From Mucor racemosus (taxonomy: Eukaryota; Mucoromycota; Mucoromycetes; Mucorales; Mucoraceae): a stretch of DNA of 64,000 nucleotides. The position numbers and the translations under genes were made by a program. Below are positions 11,719 through 22,821 of this stretch, piece by piece (position 1 is the first letter of the stretch; every line of letters begins with the position of its first letter). Under the pieces are notes generated by a model. That model ran no database searches. It worked only from the letters and a program-made list of their open reading frames with translations, and had not been told where the DNA came from. The stretch covers positions 3,360,501 through 3,424,500 of the forward strand of contig JAPEHQ010000002.1 of NCBI GenBank assembly GCA_027405735.1, in the 5' to 3' direction.

Positions 11719-13504
11719 ATGTCTGCTCTTCGTGCATTCACTTCTGCAACAAAGGTTAGATAAATTTTCTTGACATATTTTGCATGGACTAATAATTATC
11801 ATTCAAATGTAGGCTGCTACCCAACAATCCTTCCGTTTCGCACCTGCTATGGCTGTTGGTGCTACTCGTGCCTATTCTTCCAAGACCAAGGTATATATAA
11901 AAAAAAAAAAAAAAAAAAAAAAATTCCTAAAATTAACATGTTGTAATTGCATAATAGTCTTTGAAGGAACGTCTTTCTGAACTTATCCCTGAAAAGCAAG
12001 CCGAGGTCAAGGCTTTCAAGAAGGAGTATGGTTCCAAGGTTCTTGGTGAAGTTACTCTTGATCAAGCTTATGGTGGTATGCGTGGTATCAAGGGTCTTGT
12101 TTGGGAAGGTTCCGTTCTCGATGCTGAGGAGGGTATTCGTTTCCGTGGTTTGACCATCCCTGATTGTCAAAAGGTCCTTCCTGGTGCCGAAGATGGTGGT
12201 GAGCCTCTTCCTGAGTCTCTTTTCTGGTTGCTCGTTACCGGTGAAGTCCCTACTCACGATCAAGTCAAGGCTCTCTCTGCTGAATGGGCTGCTCGTTCTG
12301 ACATTCCTGAATTCGTTGAGGAACTCATTGACCGTTGTCCCAAGACTCTTCACCCCATGTCTCAATTCTCTCTTGCTGTCAATGCCCTTCAACACGATTC
12401 TCACTTCGCCAAGGCTTATACTGAGGGTATCCACAAGTCTCAATACTGGGATCCTACTTTCGAGGATACCATGGATTTGATTGCCAAGCTCCCCAAGGTT
12501 GCTGCTCGTATCTACCGTAACATCTACAAGGATGGTAAGCTCGCTGAGATCGATGCCGACAAGGATTACTCTTACAATTTCTCCAAGCTTTTGGGTTTCG
12601 AGGATAACAAGGACTTTGTTGAATTGATGCGTCTTTACCTCACCATTCACTCTGATCACGAAGGTGGTAACGTCTCTGCTCACACGTAAGTTTTTCTATT
12701 ATATTTTATCACTTGTGTTTCATTATATCTAATACTTATTTATAAACAGTACTCATTTGGTTGGTTCTACCCTCTCTGATCCTTATCTCTCTTTCGCCGC
12801 CGGTTTGAACGGTTTGGCTGGTCCCCTCCACGGTTTGGCCAACCAAGAAGTTCTCCGTTGGACCTTGAAGTTGAAGGATTCCGTTGGTATTGATGCCTCT
12901 GAAGAAGATATCAAGAAGTACCTTTGGGATACCCTCAACGGTGGTCAAGTTGTTCCCGGTTACGGTCATGCTGTATTGCGTAAGACTGATCCCCGTTACA
13001 CTGCTCAACGTGAATTCGCCTTGAAGCACTTGCCCGATGATCCTCTCTTTGGTTTGGTTTCCAAGTTGTACCACATTATTGTAAGTATTTTTTTTTGTTT
13101 GATTTGGGTTTTTTTCATTGGGTTGAATTGGAATACAATACAAGGAGTTTAAAACACGTATCATCATTTGCTAATCTGTTATTATTTACTTTTTATAGCC
13201 TGGAGTTCTTACTGAACACGGTAAGACCAAGAACCCTTGGCCCAATGTCGATGCTCACTCTGGTGTTCTCCTCCAATACTACGGTCTCACTGAACAAGAT
13301 TACTACACTGTTCTCTTCGGTGTTTCTCGTGCTCTCGGTGTTACATCTCAGTTGATCTGGGATCGTGCTCTTGGTGCTGTAAGTATAAAAAATTTAAACA
13401 TTTTAATTCAATTTTCTAACCGTTTATTATAACTTTAGCCCCTTGAGAGACCTAAGAGTTTCAGTTCAGAGGCTCTTATGAAGATGCTTGGTGCCAAGAA
13501 ATAA
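11719..13504 (+). CDS. CIT1: Citrate synthase, mitochondrial
   Basis: Condenses acetyl-CoA and oxaloacetate to citrate in the mitochondrial matrix, the entry step of the TCA cycle. Six exons join in frame: 11719-11754, 11813-11890, 11958-12685, 12750-13080, 13199-13378 and 13439-13504 (472 residues, normal for the family). Residues 1 to about 35 form an Arg/Ser/Ala-rich mitochondrial presequence ending RAYSSK. Catalytic signatures are present: [12 protein letters not shown] (His near 280), [14 protein letters not shown] (His near 354) and NVDAHSG (Asp near 409). Codons are strongly biased to C/T-ending forms (GGT, GCC, AAG), unlike neighbouring genes, as expected for high expression. Intron 2 has about 24 A right after its GTATATAT donor. 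The last exon and 3' UTR have a partial second copy at 16313-16418. Peroxisomal or methylcitrate synthase is less likely given the presequence. Confidence 0.97.
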
Positions 13505-13758
13505 ATTTATGTACATACAGTTTAATTTTATAAAATAAAAGAATATTTTCCATTACCCTTCATCCATATCATGCCACAGGTTTCCAATATTTTAAACGCC
13601 GATACCAGGGTTTGTTACCACAAATTTGCATAATCATAGAAACTACTTTGTTTTGAGGCGCATAACATTGAATCATCATTATATAGTGACTTTATGCACA
13701 ATATGCAGAAAAGACTACATGATTTCACATTGGTTTTGATGTAAAAAATCAACTTTCC

Positions 13759-13794
<36 letters not shown>

Positions 13795-14884
13795 CAAACC
13801 TTAATGGCCGATATTCTGTTCCAAGTCCAGATTTGAAGCAATAAATTCTGGAAAATTAGCTAAATCACAATTAATTCCTTTACTGAATAAATGCGATAAC
13901 CACTTTAGACGACTTAAAATTGAAGAAAAATCGGTACAGCTGCAAATATCTAACTTCAAACAAAAACTATTGATAAATCAAATACCCGGAATATGTTTCT
14001 TATCAGATTTATCTCATGCATCTTTTGAATAATTCTGTCGAAACTTATGGACTTTTTTGTTTATCGTGCAATATTTGTATCCACACGAGGATATTTCTTC
14101 TATTTCCATAGATTATCTCATGTTTCATGCTGGAAATAGTGTTCAAATACTATCAACTGTGACAGCTTGACGACGATCAAAATTCAATTTCCATGTATGT
14201 AATCGATAACAAGAGATTATCAGCGATTATCGGCTGATTTTTAGCTTCAAAGCCCAACAACTGTTTCCTAAAGAGTTATTTGTGATCCTTGATATTTCTT
14301 GGTGGCCTCCCACAAGTGTAAATATCTTAAAAGTTGTATTGATATAAATATATAAATTTAATGGTTTCTGTAACACAAAGTCAAAATCAAGTTTGTGTAG
14401 CATCTACAGAAAGTAAATGTTTGGAAAGATAATCTATTTCTATTATTAATTAATATATCAAATGGTTGGGGAGAGAAAAGAATAACGCTCTATTTGGGTT
14501 ACATTGGATTTATTGTGTTGAGAGGCCTAGCATTTTATAAAAACCCCAATCTCATTGTATAGGCGCGCCATGTAAACTAGAGTTATACAGATATTAGATT
14601 TTTATAGTAAAATGCATTGATTTTTCAAATATTTTTACACGCAATGGAAAGTTTTGCAACGACGACTAGTATTGAAGCGTATTATATAAATTACTTGTAA
14701 AATGTAATATTATATGAACAATTTGACTATATCGATTAATACTACTTGGTATCAAAAGACGTCGCGATTATTCTTTTTGAATATATCTCGACAAAGAAGT
14801 ATTTAGACACTATACATGAACTATCAGTAGTACTATATTACTTTAAAGAGTTTTTCTGTACATGTTTAGGGGAGAATAACTTTA
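13505..14884. other. Intergenic, no gene seen
   Basis: Begins with the citrate synthase 3' UTR (AATAAA-like signals near 13530-13545), then AT-rich DNA without a supportable gene. It contains the (CAA)n microsatellite listed separately. Confidence 0.4.
13758..13793 (+). repeat. (CAA)n microsatellite
   Basis: An uninterrupted CAA/ACA reiteration of about 35 bases in non-coding sequence. Confidence 0.9.
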
Positions 14885-15490
14885 TCCCATTCATGAAAAA
14901 GTATTTTTTTTCGATTTTCCTTATATTTAACCATGTACAGTCTGAAAATTCAGTTTTTGTAGCGGACATTTTCGGGGCTCATTTTACCCTTACCAACACT
15001 CATGATTTTGATCAAAAAATAGAAAAAACAAATTTTGAAACAAAAATCAACGCTTAAATATACTACATTGTGAGAAAAAATTGTAGCTATAACTTTTACG
15101 CATTTTATAGACGCTTAATATTAAAAGTTATGTAATGAAACTTTGTACTTTTTGGCCAAAAACGAGTTTTTGATTAAAGAATTTTCATGTAATATTTTGC
15201 AATAAAAATGTTTTTTATTTTTTATTAAGCAAATAGAGCACTAAAGCTTGTCTAATTTAATATTTTTTGTTTTTACAATTGATAGTATAATTAACTTTAG
15301 ATTTGCAAAATCAGAAAAAAAAATCAGAAAATGTCAAAAATTGATGATCTGGACAAGAATAATTTTCGAAATTAATATTCCAGTTATAAGCCCTGTAAGT
15401 CTTAAAAATAAGAGATTTCACGATGTTTGAAAACTTTTTTCAAGAATCTACGATACTGTACCCACTCGATTCAAGTTTATTTTACTGTAG
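14885..15490 (+). repeat. Family C repeat, copy 1
   Basis: Matches 47393-47971 and (inverted) 50265-50860 over about 600 bp, roughly 85-90% alike by eye. The right edge in the copies is the TTACTGTAG/TTTACTGTAG block. In the 47 kb copy the left edge is CTACAGTAA, making short inverted ends, so the unit looks like a small TIR element. Here the right edge abuts the dynein fragment directly. No coding frame. Confidence 0.7.
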
Positions 15491-15583
15491 AATTCCATAA
15501 ACCAAATTGGCCGCTTTCATCTACAGTACCAAACAAGGCAGGATGTGTAGGAGGCCATTTTACATCATACACATAGTCGATGA
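15485..15583 (-). pseudogene. Fragment of dynein intermediate chain (WD40)
   Basis: About 33 codons on the minus strand read [19 protein letters not shown] and then [11 protein letters not shown], which is the WD-repeat signature of cytoplasmic dynein intermediate chain (family consensus like VYDVxWSPxHPALFA...LWN). The match starts abruptly at a G/T/A-rich junction near 15583 and ends abruptly at the CTACAGTAA edge of the family C repeat. Only one WD blade is present, with no start codon, splice sites or downstream blades, so this is a gene shard left by rearrangement or transposon activity, not a gene. Confidence 0.7.
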
Positions 15584-15840
15584 GAGGGGGGTTTTTTTTA
15601 AAAAAAGGGGAAGGCGAATCAAAAATCGGATGTTTATAAACCTTACTCATATTTGTTATAAAAACATGCATTTTTCGACTAGAGAGACACTAATCGAGCG
15701 TAACGAGATAAAGCTTCCAGTCATGATACATTTATTAAAAAAAAAACTACAAAAGCGAGCCCACAGAGCTATGCCATAATTGAGCGTAGCGAAATCAAAT
15801 GGCTAGTTACAGTATACGACATATTACAGTAGTCAAATTT
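15584..15840. repeat. Repeat shard shared with the 47 kb and 54 kb arms
   Basis: Carries the block AAAAGCGAGCCCACAGAGC followed by a GCCATAATTGAGCG-like block, seen also at 47270-47310 and inverted at 54540-54580. It begins with a run of G, T, A and G tracts (15585-15612) that is locally palindromic. No coding content. Confidence 0.55.
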
Positions 15841-16059
15841 TTTTCATTGAAACACAAACTAATAGTATGACATGAAATGCAAATATAAATTGAAATGTAC
15901 ATAATATCTTTGTTTCTAAAAGAAAAAAAAAGATCGTTCTATGTTGCTTTATTTTGGCATTGTGTGTCTAGGATTAGTCAAAAATGGGTCTGTGCATATA
16001 ATTTTATCAATGATGATTTAATATTGCGATCGTTTTATTGAAATAATCTATGCATTGGC

Positions 16060-16312
16060 GAAGGGTGGAATCAAGCTTTTGATGTTTTTATAAGCAGCTC
16101 GCCAGTTTTCGACCAATATGGATCCAAAAGAGCTCCCTTTGCAATGACAGGTACGTCAAATCTTGATTCGCAAAACTGCAAAAGGTTCAGCCACCACTAG
16201 TTGTTATGGAAATGAGAAAATGAAAACACCCACTTGTTTAAGCTATTTCGTATAGGTTGTTTTAGATATTCTTAAAATCAAATAATGGTTTGAAATTGAA
16301 CTTTGAAGTTGA
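16060..16312 (+). repeat. Family A repeat, end fragment
   Basis: About 250 bp matching the right end of copy 2 (7720-7975) and, inverted, 26340-26520; shared blocks include ATGGATCCAAAAGAGCTCCC and CAATGACAGG. It stops exactly where the citrate synthase tail copy begins. Confidence 0.65.
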
Positions 16313-16418
16313 AAGGCCAAAGAGTTTCAGTTCAGAGGCTTTTATGAAGATGCTTGGAGCTAAAAAGTAAATTTATGTACATACAGTTTAATTTGATAAA
16401 ATAAAAGAATAATTTCCA
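16313..16418 (+). pseudogene. Partial duplicate of citrate synthase last exon and 3' UTR
   Basis: The last 19 codons of citrate synthase (RPKSFSSEA, then FMKMLGAKK, stop) plus about 45 bases of 3' UTR are repeated here. The copy starts inside the last exon, without the intron or upstream exons. By hand, the coding part has six differences, five of them silent (CCT/CCA, GGT/GGA, GCC/GCT, AAG/AAA, AAA/AAG) and one Leu to Phe; the UTR part has two. The silent bias suggests the copy descends from a gene that was under selection after divergence, perhaps a lost paralogue, not a recent copy of the neighbouring gene. Confidence 0.85.
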
Positions 16419-17173
16419 ATAAAAGAATAAACATGATAATAAATGCTGATTTCTCAGTTTAAAATGTATAATATGTAGATGATATAAAAGAGCTGAAAGT
16501 AACACTAAAAAGATAATGTATTTGTTGCATAATACAAGATAGATTGCTAGATATCCGAACCAATTCTAGGTTTATATCGTATGCGACCTTTCTATAATCC
16601 CAAATCTGTATTCCGGCCATGCACACAATGTATTTCATACCAGCATGCCGCTTAATTTCATATCCAAATTGTGTAGCAGGCTTCAAACTAATTGCTTCTC
16701 ATATCAAACTTCTATAAAAAAAATAATGATAATATTCGACACATTATATGGTCATTTCTTATTAGATAGACTTTAACAAAAATGCTGTTTTGAGGATTTT
16801 AAAATTCTTTAAATCATCGAAATCATCCCTTTTAGGACAAAAGATAAAATAATAATCCAAATCAAAAGAAGAAGAAACATTTGAATCAGCTAGCAGCATT
16901 TATTATATATTTATGTATATACTCATAATGCGTTATCTTCTTTGTATTTCAAGATGAATAGTGTACACATTCAAATAGAACATCTGAAATACTCCTTTTT
17001 CGTGAGTCGATTGTACTACTTGAAGTAATACAGTACCTGTTTCTTTCGAGTCACGACTGATCTGCAGTACTCTCATTTTGTGTCAAAACAAGAGAACAAG
17101 GAATATGTTTTCCTTTTCTTTTTAATTCTTTCCGATTTACTTTATCTTGATTTTTTTCCAAAAAACTAGTAAA

Positions 17174-17839
17174 ATGAGTGAAAGGGGATCTGCTGGCTCA
17201 TATAATAATATTGTCAAAAACATCAATAGCAACGCAAGTGCTGGTGCCAATTGTAAGTGGTTTATAAACCAATCATTTCATTATGCATACGCTCATCCCC
17301 CCCCTTTTTTTTTCTAAAAAGCCAAAAGCGACACACCAAAGACGTTGAAATGCGTCTTTTGTTTAAAGGTAAGATATTCATGGAAACATTTAACTAGATA
17401 AATGTAGCAAATGTCGTTTTTTAGGATAAACCTGTAGATGCATTCTCAGCTAGTATGATCTCAAGGGCCACTTATAACCGTAAGCCCAGAATTTTTGCTG
17501 TCATTCATTATACATTTTAATGTAAAAATAAATTTAGCATATGCTCCTGCCTCATATAATTCCAAAAATAAAGCTATTAGTTGCAAAAGCTGTACTTCTG
17601 CTTCTACTACTCATTTGACCTGTATGGTTTGCTCCAAGAAGATGCCTTTGAGCAAATTTGCAATCGTATGTATTGGTCCATATGATTTTTTTTTCTTGGT
17701 GATTTATTGAAGTACTTGCAATTTATAGAGCCAACGTAAGAATCATGACGGAGCACGTTGCAAAAAGTGCATTGAAAAGCGTCAAGAAGAAGACGTTTGG
17801 AGTGACAATGATACTGACTCTGATTATGATGATTTTTAA
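17174..17839 (+). CDS. Stc1-domain zinc-binding protein
   Basis: A 139-residue protein from five exons (17174-17252, 17322-17368, 17425-17479, 17538-17665, 17729-17839), all in frame with GTAAGN or GTATGT donors. It has four CxxC pairs (about Cys37/40, 76/79, 89/92, 114/117) with FSAS- and FAISQRK-type spacers, the layout of the Stc1 domain: KCVFC, then ISCKSC, LTCMVCSKK and ARCKKC. In fission yeast Stc1 bridges Argonaute-bound siRNA complexes to the histone H3K9 methyltransferase complex; whether this protein does the same is inference. The C-terminal tail is acidic (DNDTDSDYDDF). The protein is little more than the domain itself. Another LIM-like zinc protein cannot be excluded. Confidence 0.75.
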
Positions 17840-18640
17840 CCTCTTTTTCCTTTTATTACGCGATATTTCCACAAATCAAATATTAAAGCAGACTTTTTAT
17901 TCATAACCTTTTTTCAGGTATTTTCATTGTAGTTGTATGGTCAGAATTCAGTGATTTTATTTTTTTAGTGCGGTTAAATCTTATATTTCAGAGCCTTATA
18001 CCCATAGTTGGAGTTCAGGATTAAAAATATATTAGATTTGATGAGGATTATAAACACGAATGTACAAATGAAAAATCGAATGTACAAATGAAAAATATGA
18101 AGATAGTTCACAGGCGGGTTTCAACGTATTATAACCAAAAAATGCACTAAAATGTTGGATACAATTGAGTAAAAATTCTCTGAATTTACCATGTAGAATA
18201 TGCCAAGGATATGAATAAATGCGAAGGAATCCTTTATAAAGTGTATATATCAATTGTTAAGCTTTATATCGTGTTGATACACAAACATATAGCTGATAAA
18301 GTATAGTTAACGGAGATGGGATGCATGTTTACATTCATTTAACAACAGTAGTTCAGAAAATGCGCGAGTAAGAATATTTTTGAAACTTGACATCAATGCA
18401 TATATAATCTTTTGCAGTTGAAGTTTGCATTTAGACCTGACAATCTAACTTGAAATCTTAATTTATGTATAGGTACATTTCTTGGAAATATAAAAAGTAT
18501 CTAGTAGATAAGGCTGTCTATTGCTGGTTTCATCATTAGTTGCTGATAGTATTGGAGTCGAGCCTTAAAAGTTGAGTCGAGCTGCTAATCGATTTTTGCT
18601 CGGGCTGTCGAGCTTTCCTCAAGCTCTCGAGTTTCAGGAG
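17840..18640. other. Intergenic, no gene seen
   Basis: AT-rich. Around 18550-18632 there is a reiteration of GAGTCGAGC/CTCGAG-type blocks that gives imperfect hairpins. No supportable gene; the open frame at minus 18032-18253 has no recognisable content. Confidence 0.4.
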
Positions 18641-18919
18641 TGTAATGATCTGTAACCTTGGATAAATATCATGGTCAAAATGATACGCAAATGATATAAT
18701 TTTTAATATTAGAGATTGGTGAACATTGGTTGAAGGAAGGATGGTGTTCTTATTCGTAAACTGGGTATGTATTAAGAAAAATAAATAAGGGTGTAAAGAG
18801 GAAGAAAGACTGATAATTCTACAAGGAATTATGGAATGGTTTCCTTGTAGTATTTATAGGAACATTTGAGATGAGCATTACTGTTGTGAATTATTATAGT
18901 GATAATTTGATTCATTACA
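18641..18919. repeat. Candidate solo LTR at the edge of a family A copy
   Basis: 279 bp with ends TGTAATGA...TCATTACA (8-bp inverted ends of TG...CA type). To its right, family A sequence begins at once; to its left is unrelated DNA, and no target duplication is seen (AGGAG versus TATTT). That is what recombination between two LTR copies would leave. Not matched elsewhere in the window. Confidence 0.5.
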
Positions 18920-19092
18920 TATTTATAGAGATCGTATTCAAATTGTTTTCAATAAAAATGCGCAGTAAGATATAGGTGCTCTTTGGTGATGGTTTTATCA
19001 AACACAGTAGTAGGTTGTGGATGTTTCTATTTGAGATTTGCATGTCAATGATGTGTCCTTATTCTCACTTGAAATTGGAAGCTATTAGGTTC

Positions 19093-19319
19093 TGTCGGTT
19101 TTCGCTATTTTATTTAGTTTCAATTCCTATTAGAACATTAGAGCTGATATTTAGTAGAAATTGTAGTATAAATACCTTCAGGAACCGAGACCTAATGGTT
19201 CTTGATGATTCCCTTTTAATTTTACAATCAATAAAGACCCTACGTTCTCCCTGATTGAATCATTACTAGTCTCTTTATTACCTTTATAAAAATAAGGTCT
19301 ATTTCATCAATAACTCTCA
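19093..19319. mobile_element. Solo LTR, 227 bp, inserted in family A copy 3
   Basis: Begins TGTCGG and ends TCTCA. It is flanked by GGTTC on the left and GGATC on the right, a 5-bp target duplication with one change; the empty site in copy 2 (inverted) reads ATTAGGATCGAAA, which confirms the insertion. Inside are TATAAATA (promoter-like) and AATAAA (polyadenylation-like), as in retrotransposon LTRs. The orientation shown by TATAAATA then AATAAA is plus. Confidence 0.75.
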
Positions 19320-20462
19320 GGATCGAAACTCGCCGAGATAAGGTTTTTGTTATCGATTTTTTTACAGTTGTAAAAAGTAGGTTTCAGATTGTTTTTAAGT
19401 GCGGTTCGAATGTTTTCGCCCAATATTGAGTTGAATTACATGAAATCCTCAAAGAAGTACCTTTGCTCTATAGGCCATTGATATTTTTCGGAAAATAGAA
19501 ATATTAATACTAGAATATAAGTGCATTGGCCAAACATTGACTAAAATTGATGAACAAGGTTGACCTAAAATTGATTATTAAAAATCGAGCATCTAAATTT
19601 ATGTATTAATTTTTTGTATTCACAAAATAGATTCAACTCTAAGCTACTCTGAATTTTTTGTTTAAGCGAAAAATATTGATGTTTCGTCGAGATAATTAAG
19701 ATAATAGTCCATATCACAGCTTAAAACCTATAGTAACGGGGTTCTAAAATTAATTTGATGAAAAAAATTATCAAAAATGATTAAAAAACAAAATCCGCTT
19801 AAATGCTCATGAACTGCAAAATAAGTCGACCTAGCGTATTAAATGATTTTTGTACAATTTTGAATTCTGCATCTATTTAAACAGCATTCAAAAAAATATT
19901 TTACATTAAATATTGCATAAAATGAAATTAAAATTTTGAAGGTTTTTTGAAGGTACACATCACTTTTTATATGCATATTTCAAATATAAATAATGACAAT
20001 AATTCACAAAAGCATCATCTATTGCTCGAGTCATTACTAAACTTTCTAGTTGCATTTTTCGTAGAGAAAACGAGAGTTTTGTCAGAATTTTTTTCAAATT
20101 CAGAATTTGGGATGAGGGTATACAGGGGAAAAATTGAAGTCAAAAGCGAGAATATCTCGTTATATTCATTTTTGAGGATATCTCCACGAAAAATCAATAT
20201 TTTGAGAAAAGCTAAATTGAGTCCGAGAGAGCTCAATAAGCTTAATGACATGAATGTAAAAAAAGTGATGCTCAATTTAACCAATATTTTGAAATCTACT
20301 ACAAAAATTCCGAAAAAAAGAAAAAAAAATAAAAGTGCTCAGAATTTTTTCATACTGAAATATGTTATAGAGTACTTCAAAGCGAGTAAGCTTTATTATT
20401 AAAAAGTATCAGTGCAGCTTGATTTTTCGTAGAGATACGAAGCCTCAAAGTGTTTAATTTTT

Positions 20463-20867
20463 TTTATAGGGTAGAACGTAGGGGATATACTTTATTTATT
20501 ATTATTCAATATGGTAAAGACTTAATATACATGAAACTCCTACAATAACGCTTCATGTAGCATAACGTAAACCATGGTCAAGAGATTGAGAGGTCTCCAC
20601 AAGTGGGCCTACTGTAAACAAGGTCGTTATATGATGATATTATGAAAGAGGGGAAAGAAATCGACTAATAAAGTGCTGCACCCAGAGCCAAATGGGCATG
20701 CGGAGAACGTCATACAAAACGTTGTGGGTTGGCGACATGACACTAAACAGGAAATACAGTACTACATAACATCATCAAACAAACTTGTTACCACCAGAAT
20801 TCGAACTCGAGACCTTGCACTTGGGAAGCACACCCCTTAACCATTCGGCCCAACCACCAAGGACTAA
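20463..20867 (-). mobile_element. tRNA-derived SINE, about 405 bp, with 12-bp target duplication
   Basis: Flanked by perfect 12-bp repeats TGTTTAATTTTT (20451-20462 and 20868-20879). On the minus strand the head near 20860 carries a tRNA-like body: GGGCCGAATGGTTAAGG (box A), CTTCCCAAG (anticodon-loop-like) and GAGTTCGAATTC (box B). The body continues about 330 bp to an A-rich tail. The uninterrupted site exists in family A copy 4 (28740-28790). Pol III transcription and LINE-driven mobilisation are inferred from this structure. Confidence 0.85.
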
Positions 20868-21065
20868 TGTTTAATTTTTAGCAGTGAAATACGTGTAAAA
20901 ATCTGAAACATTAGCACTGAAAAATTATACCAATTGCTAAAGATAAGGTATTTCTGGATACTCATTTTCGGTTTAAAGTTGAACATCTCAGGTACATTGG
21001 TATGTAATTTTTTCTTGGTGTTATTTAGTGAGAAAGAATAGTTGCACAGGGATGAAAAGTCTAAT

Positions 21066-22821
21066 CCAGTTTTGAAGGGAAAATCAGCACATGTTACGCC
21101 CTCGTATCTGTAAACTGGTACAGCACTGGATATATGTTCCTTGTGGAATTGATTGGGGGTCGGAGTCTTTAGTGAGGCATAATTAATAAAATATTTTCAG
21201 GAACAACTGGCATATATATAAATCGCTATGCATTTTTCAAGTAGCTAGGAGCCTGAGCTTTACTGGTTCACTAGGTAGTTATAATGAATCCCATTTTTGG
21301 ATAGATTAAAATCCAAATAATAAACTCCTAGACATTTCGTTTACTTAAAGGGTGGCTTTAAAGTCAAATAGAAAAATTGGGGCATCTATAACGGCTGAAA
21401 ACCTCCCCCAGTATAATAAGAGGACCAGTATTTGTTCAGAGTCTGCAAGTTAACTATTTGAACTTTTTCAAATTACCGATATCTTACTTTATTACAGGTG
21501 TAATGGGTCAAGTAGTTGTTAATCAGAATATATAATATGGATGTTATAAGATTGGCTTTGATTCTATGATTGGAAAGAAAGGTTAGTGTTAATAATTGTA
21601 ATTGCTATTACTAATATATAATTAATACTTATGATTGATTATATAGGATTATATAACAATTGGGTATAAATAGCAATGATAAATAAGTTAATACATAAAA
21701 TATATTTATTGGGATTGAGATTATAAATATAAATGGAGGGAAAGAATAGATAAATTCACTGATGTTCATTGATCTGCATTTATTGTCAATATATATATAT
21801 GAGTTGGAAATACATTATGTAATATTTGATCTTGAAATTAAAGGAATGTAATGGATCAAATTATTATAATACGAATCAAAATATTTTGCGAGAGAAATAC
21901 AAGAGGAAAAATTACCACCGTACTAAGCGCTATTGATTCATGTTTTAGTTAGTAAACTTTTGTGTCTCCACTGTACATTTTTTGTCATAAGAAACTCTTA
22001 GATTATAAAACTTTTTAAAAATGGCAAACTAGAATAAAATTGAATCCTGCGGTCAATTTAAGTTTTGGATCTCGTCGCTATCGATGTTACAAATTTTGAA
22101 TGTTATGGCTTTTTTATCAAAGAAAAAATCATGATTAAAAACGTTATAAGTTAGGAGTTAGATTTATTTATAAGAATAAAGTATGTGGAGCATCTAATAT
22201 AAATGATGGGTGAGGCTTGAGTGTTGTTATAAATCAAGAAAAAGTGTTGCACCAATTTTGTTTATTATAACAGCTATGGATTTTTGAAGTTGATCCTCTT
22301 TTCACAGAAGCTCATAAATGCATTAAATTTTACTATTTACGATACAGATATTGTTGAATTCAAAAATATACACATACACATGATATAGTAAACAACAGGT
22401 TTTTTTTTTTTTTTTTTTTTGTATATAGATTATAGTTTTTAAGTGATTTTGAGGACTAAAAAAAATTTATAAAATCAAAACCAGAAGAATACTGAATTCA
22501 TGTTAGTAATAATAAACGTTCAGTTTTCTCTTGAGTAGCATGGTATTTTCATCATCGTATTTCCTAGTGATTTATCGCATTAACATAAACAATTAAATTT
22601 TACCGGGAAATCAATTATGAATAAATTCCAGTAGAAATTAAATTACATTATACACATGAGACATACAATGAATTTATCATATGTACAGCACCTATCTTTA
22701 TAAACTTGAGACTATTTGTTGATATATCCAGCCCAAAATTCCCGTAGTACAACTTTGTTTTGTTGACAGCATCATACAAAAGCAACGTATTATTTAGTTC
22801 TCTAGCTTTTTATTTATCATT
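21066..22821. other. Intergenic, repeat-like start but no gene
   Basis: Begins with TGTTACGCCCTCG (21095), which resembles the start of a Gypsy-type LTR, but no matching end could be placed. The remainder is AT-rich with a T run near 22400. No supportable coding frame. Confidence 0.35.

Larger units (their letters stand above)
18920..21065 (-). repeat. Family A repeat, copy 3, with two insertions
   Basis: Inverted relative to copies 1 and 2. Interrupted by the solo LTR 19093-19319 and the SINE 20463-20867; with these removed it aligns block for block with copies 2 and 4. The core frame (plus strand here, 20040-20400) reads FLRISPRKINIL and RELNKLNDMNVKKVM and is open without stop codons. Confidence 0.8.

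Noticed and set aside
11862..13167. Long minus-strand and alternative-frame open frames over citrate synthase
   Set aside because: Shadows created by the strongly biased codons of the real gene.
16459..16686. Minus-strand frame with a mixed composition
   Set aside because: Possible gene shard, but no family recognised and both ends undefined.
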